64,000 nt of DNA from Frondihabitans sp. PhB188 (GCF_003752365.1 NZ_RJUO01000003.1:248001-312000); one strand, 5' to 3'. Positions 38,830 to 48,313 are shown, counted from the first letter of the stretch. Program-made: numbers and translations. Notes: a model not told the origin generated them from the letters alone.

Positions 38830-39831
38830 TCAGCGGGTGAGGGCGTCCGAGAGCCCCAGGCTCCAGACCGCGACGCCGCCGAGCTTCAGGTGCTTCGCGT
38901 ACGCCAGGCGCGTTCGGTACGACCTGGCGTCGGACCACCAGATCGTGGTGCCGCTGGACAGCGTGGCGTGCCACTCGGCCTGCGCGGCGCTCCACTTCGC
39001 GGTGGCGCGGTCGCGCTTCACGATGGCGCGGGCGCGGGCGTCCGAGAGCTGCTCGCCGTTGCCATGCTTCGGCCAGGTGTAGCCGTAGCCCGCGATGCCG
39101 AGCTGGAGCTTCGAGGCCGGCACGGCCTTTCGGAGGGGTGCCAGCGACTCCTTCACCCACGGCAGGCCGCCGACAGCGCCGGCGCCCGACCAGCCGGGTC
39201 CGTGCTCGTCGTAGGCCATCAGCACGATGTGGTCGGCGGCGCGCCCGAGGGGCGCCATGTCGTAGCCGAGGGCGGCGTACCCGCCGGTCGACGCCATGAT
39301 GCAGACCGAGACGCTCGTGCCGGCACCCAGGGCCTTGTTCAACTCGGACACGAACCGCGTCAGACCGGCCGCGTGCGCGTCGGAGAGGCTCTCGAGGTCG
39401 ACCGTGACGCCGTCCCAGCCGTGGGCCCTGACCTCGGCCGCCAGGTCGCCGACCACTGCGTCGATGTGCGTGCGGGAGCCGAGGAGGGCGTCGCCGATGG
39501 CGGGCGAGAAGTCTCCGAGATCGCCGTCGAAGTTGCCCACCAGCAGCTCGGCCTTCTCAGACCGGGCGTGCGCGGCCTTCACGAGGTCGAGCGCCTCGGT
39601 CGACACCGGCGTGATCGAGCCCCCGTCGGAGGTGACGTTCACGCCGTCGATGCCGATCGTCGTCAGCGCCGACCGGCTCGCGTCGAGCTTCGCCGTGCTG
39701 GTCGAGCCCGCCTCGGCGTACCCGACGACCTGGGGCGGGGTGGCGGCCTGGGCGCTGGAGCAGCCGGCGGTCAGAACGACGAGGGCGGCGAGCGCGGCCG
39801 TCACGAGGCGGGCGGATCGGGTCGGCAGCAT
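38830..39831 (-). CDS. GH18-like glycosyl hydrolase lipoprotein
   Basis: This 333-aa protein has a signal peptide with lipobox LTAGC (Cys24). The catalytic barrel shows the GH18 motif DGVTVDLES at 140-148, in which Asp140, Asp145 and Glu147 match DxxxxDxE. Later blocks VLMAYDEHGPGW and LGIAGYGYTWP also fit GH18 of the spore-peptidoglycan-hydrolase YaaH type. Substrates may be chitin-like or cell-wall N-acetylglucosamine polymers. The N-terminus before the barrel is short. Confidence 0.87.
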   Translation of the reverse strand: MLPTRSARLVTAALAALVVLTAGCSSAQAATPPQVVGYAEAGSTSTAKLDASRSALTTIGIDGVNVTSDGGSITPVSTEALDLVKAAHARSEKAELLVGNFDGDLGDFSPAIGDALLGSRTHIDAVVGDLAAEVRAHGWDGVTVDLESLSDAHAAGLTRFVSELNKALGAGTSVSVCIMASTGGYAALGYDMAPLGRAADHIVLMAYDEHGPGWSGAGAVGGLPWVKESLAPLRKAVPASKLQLGIAGYGYTWPKHGNGEQLSDARARAIVKRDRATAKWSAAQAEWHATLSSGTTIWWSDARSYRTRLAYAKHLKLGGVAVWSLGLSDALTR

Positions 39832-39894
39832 CGGATCAGGTTACGACCTCGTCGGGCTCGCGAGCTCCCATCGTTCCTGGAGCATGATCGTTCC

Positions 39895-41634
39895 ATGCGT
39901 TCCGTACCGAGCACCGATGCCTACCGCGCCGCCCGAGATCAGCTCCTCCGCGCCCTCGACGAGGGCACGCCCGCGAGCTTCCGCTGGCCCGACGTCGGCG
40001 CCGAGTTCAACTGGGCCACCGACTGGTTCGACGTCATCGCCGGCGGCAACGACCGAGTCGCGCTCTGGATCGTCGAGGAGGACGGCACCGAGTCGACGAC
40101 CACGTTCGCCGAGATGGCCCGGCGCTCCGAACGGCTGGCCACGCACCTGAGCCGTCTCGGCGTCGCTCAGGGCGACCACGTGCTGCTGATGCTCGGCAAT
40201 CAGGCGGAGCTCTGGGAGACCATGCTCGCCGTCATGAAGCTGGGCGCCGTGATCCTGCCCACGTCGACGATGCTCGAGGCGCACGATCTGCAGGATCGCG
40301 TCGTCCGCGGGAGCGTCGCCCACGTCATCACCACCGTCGGCGAGGCCCCCAAGTTCGATGCCGTCGACGGCGACTTCGGCCGCATCGTCATCGGCGGCGC
40401 AGTCGACGGCTGGAGCGACTATCCCGATTCGCTCGTCGAGCCGGATGAGGCGGGGCCCGCACGGCCGAGCGTCCTGACCCGAGCCGACGATCCGTGCCTG
40501 ATCTACTTCACCTCGGGCACGACCTCGAAGCCGAAGATGGTCGTCCACACCCACACGTCGTATCCCGTGGGGCACCTCAGCACCATGTACTGGCTGGGGC
40601 TCACGCCGGGCGACGTGCAGCTGGCGATCAGCTCGCCCGGCTGGGGAAAGCACGCGTGGAGCTGCTTCTTCTCGCCCTGGATCGCCGAGTCGACCGTCTT
40701 CGTCTACAACTACGGCCGCTTCGACGCCAAGGGCCTTCTCTCGCAGCTCGAGCGCGCGCAGGTGACGACGTTCTGCGCGCCGCCGACGGTCTGGCGCCTC
40801 CTGATCCAGGCCGACCTGGGCCCCCGCCCGTCGGCTCTCCGCGAGATCGTATCGGCCGGCGAGCCCCTCAACCCGGAGGTCATCGCCCGCGTGGGCGACG
40901 CGTGGGGTCTGACGATTCGCGACGGCTACGGACAGACCGAGACGACCGCCATCATCGGCAACCCGCCGGGGTCGGCCGTCAAGCCCGGCTCGATGGGACT
41001 CCCGCTCCCCGGCGTGACGGTGACCCTCCTGGACCCGCTCACCGGCGAGCCCGGCGACGAGGGCGAGGTCTGCCTCGATCTCGCCGATCGGCCCCTCAAC
41101 CTCATGGCGGGCTACTTCGGCGATCCTGCGCGCACCTCCGACTCGATGCGCGACGGGTTCTTCCACACCGGCGACGTCGCGTCACGCGACGAGGACGGAT
41201 TCATCACGTTCATCGGCCGCACCGACGACATCTTCAAGTCGTCCGACTACAAGGTGTCGCCCTTCGAGGTGGAGAGCGTCCTGCTCGAGCACCCCGCGGT
41301 GGCCGAGTCGGCGGTCGTGCCCGCACCCGACGACGTCAAGTTGAACGTGGTCAAGGCGTACGTGACTCTGGCGGCGGGCTGGGAACCGAGCGCGGAGACC
41401 GCTCTGGCGGTCCTCAGCCACGCCCGGACGGCCCTCCCCGCCTACGAGCGGGTGCGGCGGGTCGAGTTCGGGCCGCTGCCGAAGACGATCTCGGGCAAGA
41501 TCCGCCGAGTGGAGCTGCGCGACCGCGAAGAGCAGGCGGCCCTTGCCGGTGCCGAGCCGTTGGCCGACGAGTGGCGCGACAGCCAGTTTCCCGAACTCGC
41601 GGGCGACCGAGCATCGGCCTCGCGGCCGCGCTGA
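39895..41634 (+). CDS. Acyl-CoA synthetase (AMP-forming), medium-chain type
   Basis: This 579-aa ANL enzyme has the P-loop motif YFTSGTTSKPKMV at residues 204-216 and DGYGQTETTAI near 345. The hinge region is DGFFHTGDVASRDEDGF, and the catalytic Lys is in TISGKIRR near residue 530. The N-terminus (FNWATDWFD) is typical of the acetoacetyl/medium-chain and benzoate-type synthetases, not of FadD. ATG 39895 starts the recognisable domain. It diverges from the GH18-like gene by 63 nt. The acyl substrate is unknown. Confidence 0.9.
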   Translation: MRSVPSTDAYRAARDQLLRALDEGTPASFRWPDVGAEFNWATDWFDVIAGGNDRVALWIVEEDGTESTTTFAEMARRSERLATHLSRLGVAQGDHVLLMLGNQAELWETMLAVMKLGAVILPTSTMLEAHDLQDRVVRGSVAHVITTVGEAPKFDAVDGDFGRIVIGGAVDGWSDYPDSLVEPDEAGPARPSVLTRADDPCLIYFTSGTTSKPKMVVHTHTSYPVGHLSTMYWLGLTPGDVQLAISSPGWGKHAWSCFFSPWIAESTVFVYNYGRFDAKGLLSQLERAQVTTFCAPPTVWRLLIQADLGPRPSALREIVSAGEPLNPEVIARVGDAWGLTIRDGYGQTETTAIIGNPPGSAVKPGSMGLPLPGVTVTLLDPLTGEPGDEGEVCLDLADRPLNLMAGYFGDPARTSDSMRDGFFHTGDVASRDEDGFITFIGRTDDIFKSSDYKVSPFEVESVLLEHPAVAESAVVPAPDDVKLNVVKAYVTLAAGWEPSAETALAVLSHARTALPAYERVRRVEFGPLPKTISGKIRRVELRDREEQAALAGAEPLADEWRDSQFPELAGDRASASRPR

Positions 41635-41652
41635 GGCGACGGCCGAGTCGCC
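41635..41652. terminator. Weak hairpin after the acyl-CoA synthetase
   Basis: The arms GGCGAC (41635-41640) and GTCGCC (41647-41652) form a 6-bp stem directly after the stop codon, facing the convergent oxidoreductase gene (stop at 41686). The stem is short, so its function is uncertain. Confidence 0.3.
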
Positions 41653-41685
41653 GGTCGCCCTCGGGCCGGCCCTGCCGGAGCCCGT

Positions 41686-43980
41686 CTAGTCAGAGGACGC
41701 CACGACGCTGACCAGCACGGCTTTCGACACGGGGGTGTTGCTGCCGAGAGCGGCGCTGTCGAGAGGCACGAGCACGTTCGCCTCGGGGAAGTAGGCGGCC
41801 GCGCACCCGCGGGCGGTCGGGTAGGCGACCGCCCGGTAGCCGCGGAGAGCCCGCTCGACGTCGTCGGGCCAGTCGGTGATGACGTCGACGCGCTGTCCGT
41901 CGACGAGGCCGAGGTCGGCGAGGTCGGCGGGGTTGACGAACACGACCTCGCGGCCCTTCTTGATGCCGCGATAGCGGTCGTTGAGGCTGTAGATGGTCGT
42001 GTTGTACTGGTCGTGCGACCGCAGGGTCTGGAGCAGCAGCCGCCCCTCGGGCCGCTCGACGTGCTCGAGGTGGTTGACCGTGATCTCTGCCCTGCCGCTC
42101 GCGGTCGTGAACGTGCGGGAGTCGCGCGGGCCGTTCGGCAGTACGAAGCCATCACGGCTGCGGACACGCTCGCTGTACCGCTCGAAGCCGGGCACGACTC
42201 GGCTGATGTGGTCGCGGATCACGTCGTAGTCGTCTTCGAACGACTGCCAGTCGACCGGCACGCGGTCCGCGAGCGTGGCCCGCGCGAGGCGGGCGACGAT
42301 GGCGACCTCGGAGAGCAGGTCGGCCGCGACCGGAGGCACCTGGCCGTGGCTGCCGTGCACGGAGCAGACGGTGTCCTCCACGGACACGAACTGCGGGCCC
42401 GCCTTCTGGATGTCGATCTCCGTTCGTCCCATGGTGGGCAGGATGAGCGCCTCCGCACCGACGACGGCGTGCGAGCGGTTCAGCTTCGTCGACACCTGGA
42501 CGGTCATCTCGGTGCCCCGCATGGCCTTCTCGGCCAGCTGCGTGTCGGAGATGGCCGCGACGAGGTTTCCGCCGAGGCCCATCCAGAACTTGATGTCGCC
42601 GTCGCGCATCGCCTTGATCCCGTCGAGCGCGTCGACGCCGTGCTTGCGCGGGGGCTCGAAGTGGAACTCGTCGCGGAGGGCGTCGAGGAAGGTGTCCGAC
42701 ATCTGCTCCCAGATGCCCATCGTGCGATCTCCCTGCACGTTGCTGTGCCCGCGGATCGGCGACGCGCCGGCGCCCGGCCTGCCGATGTTGCCCCGGAGCA
42801 GCAGGAGGTTCAGGATCTCCTTGATCGTGTCGACGGCCTTCCGGTGCTGGGTGATGCCCATCGCCCAGGTGATGATCACGCGCTCCGAGTGGATGTAGCG
42901 GTCGGCGAGCTCGTCGATCTCCGCAAGCGAGAGGCCGGTGGCGAGAAGCACCTCGTCGTCGTCCACCGCGGCGATGTGCTCCGCGAACGCATCGAATCCT
43001 CCGCAGTACTCGTCGATGAAGTCGTGGTCGAGCACGGTCCCGGGCGCTGCCGCCTCGGCGGCGAGCACGCGCTTGGACACGGCCTGCAGGAGGGCCATGT
43101 CGCCTCCGAGCCGGATCTGAACGAACTGGTCGGCCATCTCCGTGCCGCGGCCCAGGACGCCGGCCACTCGCTGCGGGTTCTTGTAGCGGCGGAGACCTGC
43201 CTCGGGGAGCGGGTTCACCGCGACGATCTTCGCGCCGTTCCGCTTGGCGTCCTCGAGCGCGGTGAGCATCCGCGGGTGGTTCGTTCCCGGGTTCTGGCCC
43301 ATCACGATGATGAGGTCGGCCTTCTCGAAGTCGTCGTAGGCGATGGTCGACTTGCCGATGCCGACGACCTCGCTCATCGCCGTGCCCGTCGACTCGTGGC
43401 ACATGTTCGAGCAGTCGGGGAGGTTGTTCGTGCCGAAGGCGCGGACGAAGAGCTGGTACGCGAAGGCGGCCTCGTTCGAGGTGCGACCGGAGGTGTAGAA
43501 CGAAGCGTCATCCGGGCTCGCCAGCGAGTTGAGCTTCTCGCCGATGACCTCGAAGGCGCGCTCCCAGCTGACCTCCTCGTAGTGCTCGCTGTCGGCCGGC
43601 TTGTAGACCGGCTTCGACAGGCGTCCCTGCATCCCGAGCCAGTACTCCGACTTGTCGAGCAGGTCGTCGATGGAGTGCTCAGCCCAGAAAGACGAAGGCA
43701 CGAGGACGGGCGTCGCCTCCCAGGTGACCGCCTTGGCCCCGTTCTCGCAGAATTCCGCCACCTTGCGATGCGCAGGATCGGGCCAGGCGCAGCTCATGCA
43801 GTCGAAGCCGTCTTTCTGGTTCAAGGACGTCATCAGCTTCACGGTGCGGGCGAGGCCGAGCTGCTTGATCGCCGGCTCCATCGAGTGGAGCACCCCCGGC
43901 ACTCCGGCGGCCCACTCGCGAGGCTCCCCGACTTCGAGGTGGTCGTCGCTGACGTCGTGGACGGGAGGCTTCTCGGTCAT
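41686..43980 (-). CDS. FdhF/YdeP family molybdopterin oxidoreductase (formate-dehydrogenase-alpha-like)
   Basis: This 764-aa Mo-bisMGD enzyme has an N-terminal cysteine cluster C61-x2-C64 with C78 (FDCMSCAWPDP and EFCENGAKA), which may bind Fe-S. Cys194 in NMCHESTG is the likely Mo ligand in the place where Sec or Cys occurs in formate dehydrogenases, and Cys190 lies nearby. The motifs VMGQNPGTNHP and GRPGAGASPIRGHSNVQGD are typical of the family. It is fed by FdhD, whose gene overlaps by 4 nt, and by moeA and mobA upstream. The reaction is probably formate oxidation, but YdeP proteins in other bacteria are linked to acid resistance. Confidence 0.87.
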   Translation of the reverse strand: MTEKPPVHDVSDDHLEVGEPREWAAGVPGVLHSMEPAIKQLGLARTVKLMTSLNQKDGFDCMSCAWPDPAHRKVAEFCENGAKAVTWEATPVLVPSSFWAEHSIDDLLDKSEYWLGMQGRLSKPVYKPADSEHYEEVSWERAFEVIGEKLNSLASPDDASFYTSGRTSNEAAFAYQLFVRAFGTNNLPDCSNMCHESTGTAMSEVVGIGKSTIAYDDFEKADLIIVMGQNPGTNHPRMLTALEDAKRNGAKIVAVNPLPEAGLRRYKNPQRVAGVLGRGTEMADQFVQIRLGGDMALLQAVSKRVLAAEAAAPGTVLDHDFIDEYCGGFDAFAEHIAAVDDDEVLLATGLSLAEIDELADRYIHSERVIITWAMGITQHRKAVDTIKEILNLLLLRGNIGRPGAGASPIRGHSNVQGDRTMGIWEQMSDTFLDALRDEFHFEPPRKHGVDALDGIKAMRDGDIKFWMGLGGNLVAAISDTQLAEKAMRGTEMTVQVSTKLNRSHAVVGAEALILPTMGRTEIDIQKAGPQFVSVEDTVCSVHGSHGQVPPVAADLLSEVAIVARLARATLADRVPVDWQSFEDDYDVIRDHISRVVPGFERYSERVRSRDGFVLPNGPRDSRTFTTASGRAEITVNHLEHVERPEGRLLLQTLRSHDQYNTTIYSLNDRYRGIKKGREVVFVNPADLADLGLVDGQRVDVITDWPDDVERALRGYRAVAYPTARGCAAAYFPEANVLVPLDSAALGSNTPVSKAVLVSVVASSD

Positions 43981-44846
43981 GCGATGCTCTCCATCGGTCG
44001 GGTTGCCGCAGTCGCCGTGGCGGCGAGTCGATCGGGGCGGGAGTAGACGACCATGCTCGCACCGCGCAGGAACCCGACGATGGTCACGCCGAGCTCGGTA
44101 GCCAGATCGACGGCCAGTGACGAGGGTGCGGACACAGCCGCCATCATCGGGATGCCCGCCATCGACGCCTTCTGCGTCAGCTCGAACGAGGCTCGTCCCG
44201 ACACCATGAGCACCATGCCGGTCAGCGGCAGCAGGTTCTCCTTGACGGCCCAGCCGACCACCTTGTCGACAGCGTTGTGCCGGCCGACGTCCTCGCGGAG
44301 AACCAGCAGGCGTCCGGTCCGCCCGTCGAAGAGCGCTGCCGCATGCAGGCCTCCGGTCTTCTCGAACACGTCCTGACCGGCCCGGAGGAGGTCCGGGAAC
44401 GTGGCGAGCAGTTCAGGGTCGACCACGAGCGGGTCGTGCAGCACGCCGTGCTGCGACTTCGTCCGCACCGCGTCTATCGACGCCTTGCCGCACAGCCCGC
44501 AGGAGCTGGTGGTGTAGAAGGCCCGTTCGAGAGAGGGATCCGGGGCGGGAACGCCCGGTGCCAGAGCCACGTCGAGCACGTTGTACGTGTTCAGGCCCTC
44601 GTCGGTCGCGCCGGCGCAGTAGCGGGCCGCCGAGAACTCGTCTCCGCGCGAGATGACGCCTTCCGAGACCAGGAAACCCGCAGCCAGGTCGAAGTCGTGG
44701 CCGGGCGTCCGCATGGTGATGGCCAGCGACTGCCCGCCGACGCGGATCTCGAGTGGCTCCTCGACCGCGAGAGTGTCCGTCGTCGAACGCCTCTCGCCGC
44801 CGACGGTCAGGCGTGTCACGTGCTTGCGTGCGGTGATGCGTCCCAT
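43977..44846 (-). CDS. fdhD: Formate dehydrogenase accessory sulfurtransferase FdhD
   Basis: This 289-aa protein transfers sulfur to the Mo cofactor of formate-dehydrogenase-type enzymes. The active-site Cys pair is Cys116/Cys119 in SSCGLCGKASID. Conserved regions RTPGHDFDLAAGFLVSEG, LREDVGRHNAVDKVVG and MVLMVSGRASFE are complete. It overlaps the oxidoreductase gene by 4 nt, so the two are coupled. This supports assignment of the partner as a sulfurated Mo enzyme. Confidence 0.95.
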   Translation of the reverse strand: MGRITARKHVTRLTVGGERRSTTDTLAVEEPLEIRVGGQSLAITMRTPGHDFDLAAGFLVSEGVISRGDEFSAARYCAGATDEGLNTYNVLDVALAPGVPAPDPSLERAFYTTSSCGLCGKASIDAVRTKSQHGVLHDPLVVDPELLATFPDLLRAGQDVFEKTGGLHAAALFDGRTGRLLVLREDVGRHNAVDKVVGWAVKENLLPLTGMVLMVSGRASFELTQKASMAGIPMMAAVSAPSSLAVDLATELGVTIVGFLRGASMVVYSRPDRLAATATAATRPMESIA

Positions 44847-44889
44847 GACTCATGGTCTACCCCTCCGGGGCACGGTCTGGGAAGACGGC

Positions 44890-46059
44890 TCACCAGGGAA
44901 GATCCAGTGAGGGCACGGAATCACCCGCGCGGGCCCCGCCTTCGGGGACCAGGAGGATCCCGTCGGCGTCGGCCAGCCCCCGGAGCATCGCCGACGACTG
45001 GCGGAGCTGCGGAAGCGCACCTGCGAGCGTCTGCCGGTAGGCCTGCACGAGCACTCCCCCTCGCGGGTGGCTGACGTCGGCGGCGAGGTCCACTGTGCTC
45101 GGCACGGCCACCGTACGGCCGAGCAGGCCGTCGATCAGCGGTACGCCGACGACGACGAGGGCGACCATGGCCGCCATCGGGTTGCCGGGGAGGCAGAGGT
45201 GCAGGGTCGAGCCTCGGCGCGCGATCATCGTCGGCTGGCCGGGGCGCATGGCGACGCGGTCGACGACGAGCTCGGCGCCGAGGCGTGCGAGGGCCGCTCG
45301 GACATGATCGGTGCTGCTGTGCGCCGTGCCCCCGGTCGTGATGACGAGTGCGAGATCGGGGCGGTCGAGAGCCGCGACGGTGGCATCGAGGTCGTCGGCG
45401 ACCCGGACGGCCGAGTCCGCAACGGCGCCGAGACGGCGCAGGACATCGGGCAGCTGCACGGTGAAGACGTCCCGGACGGTACCGGGTGCAGGCACGCCCT
45501 CGGACACGATCTCGTCGCCGAGCACCGCGATGCCCACCCGAGGCGGGGTCGCGACGGTCACGGTGTCGAGCCCGCAGACGGCGGCGACCGCGACGCGCGG
45601 AGGCGTGAGGACGACACCCGCCTCGAACAGCAGATCGCCGGGCGTGGTCTCCTCGCCCGCGACGCGGATGTGGCGCGGAGCCGCGGGAGGGCCGTCGTCG
45701 ACCAGACGGCCGTCGGCTATCCGTCCGGACTCCGAACGCAGGACGCGTTCCGCGCCGAGGGGAACGGCTGCTCCTGTCGTGATGGGGCGAGCGACGCCGG
45801 GCGCCAGCGGTCGGGAGTCGATCACGGGTCCGGCGACGATCGGCTCGCCGAAAATCCAGGGCCCGGCAGCCGAGACGGCCCAGCCGTCCATGGCGGCGGC
45901 ATCGAAGCCCGGCACGAGCCCGGGCGAGCGCAGAGGGGCGGCGAGGGTGCGGAAGGCCGCGGAGGTCAGGGGAACCGTCTCGGCGGTGGCCCGGAGGGCT
46001 GATCCTGCATCGAAGGCCGCGCAGCGAACCTCGCTCCACGTACCGCCCGCCAGCGTCAC
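44890..46059 (-). CDS. moeA: Molybdopterin molybdotransferase MoeA
   Basis: This 389-aa enzyme inserts molybdate into adenylylated molybdopterin. It has FDAAAMDGWAV (about residues 52-62), the sugar-fold segment GIAVLGDEIVSEG, the TVRDVF block (a GxIRDsN variant), TTGGTAHSSTDHVR and the LPGNP loop (CLPGNPMAAMV). The second catalytic motif is more divergent than usual. GTG 46059 overlaps the DUF6457 stop (GTGA). It lies in an operon with mobA, DUF6457, fdhD and the Mo oxidoreductase. Confidence 0.92.
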   Translation of the reverse strand: MTLAGGTWSEVRCAAFDAGSALRATAETVPLTSAAFRTLAAPLRSPGLVPGFDAAAMDGWAVSAAGPWIFGEPIVAGPVIDSRPLAPGVARPITTGAAVPLGAERVLRSESGRIADGRLVDDGPPAAPRHIRVAGEETTPGDLLFEAGVVLTPPRVAVAAVCGLDTVTVATPPRVGIAVLGDEIVSEGVPAPGTVRDVFTVQLPDVLRRLGAVADSAVRVADDLDATVAALDRPDLALVITTGGTAHSSTDHVRAALARLGAELVVDRVAMRPGQPTMIARRGSTLHLCLPGNPMAAMVALVVVGVPLIDGLLGRTVAVPSTVDLAADVSHPRGGVLVQAYRQTLAGALPQLRQSSAMLRGLADADGILLVPEGGARAGDSVPSLDLPW

Positions 46060-46313
46060 TCCGGGTCGGCCGTGGCCAGGCGCCGCGCGGTCGCGAACGC
46101 GCGGTCGAGGGCCTCCGGTGAGCCGCCGTCCAGACCGGCTGCGAGACCGACGAGGAATGTCGTCAGAGGTGCGGCCGGGCGCGCGACGCCGTGCGCTGCA
46201 TCCCGGGCCAGGTCGAGCACGGCGGGGATGTCGGCGGCGAAGCCGGGCGGCAGAGGAAGAGCCTCGGTGAGCGTCTTCGCCCACGCCTCGAGCTCGGCAG
46301 GTGTCTCGGTCAT
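46056..46313 (-). CDS. DUF6457 family small protein
   Basis: This 85-aa helical protein starts at ATG 46313, where GGTGGAGG gives a strong ribosome binding site. Sequence hallmarks are LEAWAKTLTEALPLP, VLDLARDAAHGVARPAAPLTTFLVGLAAG and the C-terminal helix. This resembles actinobacterial DUF6457 proteins that sit beside molybdenum-cofactor genes. No catalytic motif is visible. It is embedded between mobA and moeA, so a role in Mo cofactor delivery or guanylylation is inferred. Confidence 0.75.
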   Translation of the reverse strand: MTETPAELEAWAKTLTEALPLPPGFAADIPAVLDLARDAAHGVARPAAPLTTFLVGLAAGLDGGSPEALDRAFATARRLATADPE

Positions 46314-46322
46314 GGCCTCCAC

Positions 46323-46946
46323 CTAACCAGCCGTCGACTCGGGCGCGCCCACGACACCCCATCGCCGGGCATCGTCGACCGTGTCGACGTCGGCGCACAA
46401 TTCGGTCGGCACCGCGACGTCGATCAGTTCGACGCCATCGAGCATGCGACGAAGGGAGAGGTTCGCGAGGCCGACGGAGCTGGAGAGAGCGGCGAGGCGG
46501 TCGTCGAGCGCAGCCCGGCGGTAGAGGGCGAGGAGGGGCTGACGGCGGACATCGTCGTCGACGGCGATCCAGCCGTCGGCCATCCCGCCGTCGGATCCCG
46601 CAGACGCGCCGTCCAGGAGCACCCGTACCGCCTCCGGCGCGCGGGGCAGGTCGCACGCCAGCACGAGGACGAACTCCGACGCCGCCTCGGGCACCGCCGC
46701 GAGACCCGCGGCGACGGCGGCGACCGGGCCCGACCACGGCGGGTGCTCCCGGGTCGCCACCGAACCGGCCGGCGTCTCGCGGCCGTCGCGCAACCCCACG
46801 ACGACTCGAGCCGCCGCAGCACCCGCCGCCTCGACCGCCAGATCGAGCAGAGTCGACCCGCCGGTCGTGAATGCCGTCTTGTCGAGACCGCCGACGCGGG
46901 ACGCCCGGCCTCCGGCGAGGAGGACGGCGTCGAACGCGAGTGGCAT
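46323..46946 (-). CDS. mobA: Molybdenum cofactor guanylyltransferase MobA-like
   Basis: This 207-aa protein (shorter than a 234-aa possible frame) attaches GMP to Mo-molybdopterin to make MGD. The signature LAGGRASRVGGLDKTAF (about 9-25) is the GGxSxRMGxDK motif with small changes. VLVLACDLPRAPEAV gives the metal-binding Asp near residue 95. ATG 46946 was chosen because AGGATGGG lies at good distance and the motif must be close to the N-terminus. It heads the operon that ends with the Mo oxidoreductase. Confidence 0.87.
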   Translation of the reverse strand: MPLAFDAVLLAGGRASRVGGLDKTAFTTGGSTLLDLAVEAAGAAAARVVVGLRDGRETPAGSVATREHPPWSGPVAAVAAGLAAVPEAASEFVLVLACDLPRAPEAVRVLLDGASAGSDGGMADGWIAVDDDVRRQPLLALYRRAALDDRLAALSSSVGLANLSLRRMLDGVELIDVAVPTELCADVDTVDDARRWGVVGAPESTAG

Positions 46947-47089
46947 GTGACCCATCCTGCTCGCCTGCAGGCTCGCTGTCTGGCTCCATCCGTCTGCCAG
47001 CGGACCTGGGAGGAAACCGGCGAACATGTCGGCAGCGGACGTAGCATCAGCGCGACGGCCGTCAGAGGCCGATGGATCAAGGAGGATTC

Positions 47090-48313
47090 ATGTCAGGAAA
47101 CAGAGCAGTCGCCTACAAGGGCCCGGGCGAGGTCGAGGTCATCGACACCGACTACCCCGAGTTCGAGCTCAAGGACGGCCCGGGGGTGAACCCGGCCAAC
47201 GTGGGCCGCAAGGTGCCGCACGGCGCCATTCTGCGCACGGTCGCCACGAACATCTGCGGCTCGGACCAGCACATGGTCCGAGGTCGCACCACAGCACCTG
47301 CGAACCTCGTGCTCGGGCACGAGATCACCGGCGAAGTGGTCGAGGTCGGGCCGGGAGTCGAGTTCATCAAGGTCGGCGACCTCGTCTCGGTGCCGTTCAA
47401 CATCTCGTGCGGGCGCTGCAAGAACTGCATCGAGCGGAAGACCGGCATCTGCCTGAACGTCAACCCGGACAGACCCGGCAGCGCCTACGGCTACGTCGAC
47501 ATGGGCGGGTGGGTCGGCGGGCAGGCCGAGTACGTGCTCGTGCCGTACGCCGACTGGAACCTGCTGAAGTTCCCCGACAAGGACCAGGCGCTCGAGAAGA
47601 TCATGGACCTCACGATGCTGTCCGACATCTTCCCGACCGGGTTCCACGGCGCTGTCACCGCGGGTGTCGGCGTGGGCTCCACCGTCTACGTCGCCGGCGC
47701 CGGTCCGGTCGGCCTGGCCGCGGCGACCAGCGCGCTGCTCCTGGGCGCCGCAGCCGTCATCGTCGGCGACATGAACGAGGGCAGGCTCGCCCAGGCCAGG
47801 AGCTTCGGCTGCGAGACGGTCGACCTGAGCCAGGGCGGCCCGGCCGAGCAGATCGAGCAGATCCTCGGGGTACCCGAGGTCGACTGCGCGGTCGACGCGG
47901 TCGGGTTCGAGGCGAAGGGGCATGGACACGACGCCAAGGAGGCGCCGGCGACCGTCCTGAACTCGCTCATGGACATCACGGCCGCCGGCGGTGCGATGGG
48001 CATTCCCGGGCTGTACGTGACCGGCGACCCGGGTGCGTCCGACGAGGCGGCAAAGAAGGGCTCCCTCTCGCTGTCACTCGGCACGGGGTGGGCGAAGTCG
48101 CTCTCGTTCACGACCGGCCAGTGCCCCGTCATGAAGTACAACCGCGGACTGATGAACGCGATCCTGCACGATCGCGTCCACATCGCCAAGAACGTGAACG
48201 CCACGGCGATCACCCTCGAGGACGCCCCCCGCGGCTACAAGGAGTTCGACGCGGGAGCCGCGACGAAGTACGTGCTCAACCCCAACGGGTACCTGGACGG
48301 CAAGGCCGCCTGA
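47090..48313 (+). CDS. fdhA: Glutathione-independent formaldehyde dehydrogenase (zinc MDR)
   Basis: This 407-aa zinc-dependent dehydrogenase oxidises formaldehyde to formate with NAD+. The catalytic zinc ligands are Cys56 and His77-Glu78 (GHEITG), and the structural zinc uses Cys107, Cys110, Cys113 and Cys121. GAGPVGLAAA marks the Rossmann fold. The long insert and FdhA-type segments (NICGSDQHMVRGRT and DIFPTGFHGAV) match the Pseudomonas-type formaldehyde dehydrogenase. AAGGAGG precedes the ATG at ideal spacing. It diverges from the mobA-to-oxidoreductase operon, so formaldehyde would be oxidised to formate and then possibly to CO2. Confidence 0.92.
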   Translation: MSGNRAVAYKGPGEVEVIDTDYPEFELKDGPGVNPANVGRKVPHGAILRTVATNICGSDQHMVRGRTTAPANLVLGHEITGEVVEVGPGVEFIKVGDLVSVPFNISCGRCKNCIERKTGICLNVNPDRPGSAYGYVDMGGWVGGQAEYVLVPYADWNLLKFPDKDQALEKIMDLTMLSDIFPTGFHGAVTAGVGVGSTVYVAGAGPVGLAAATSALLLGAAAVIVGDMNEGRLAQARSFGCETVDLSQGGPAEQIEQILGVPEVDCAVDAVGFEAKGHGHDAKEAPATVLNSLMDITAAGGAMGIPGLYVTGDPGASDEAAKKGSLSLSLGTGWAKSLSFTTGQCPVMKYNRGLMNAILHDRVHIAKNVNATAITLEDAPRGYKEFDAGAATKYVLNPNGYLDGKAA

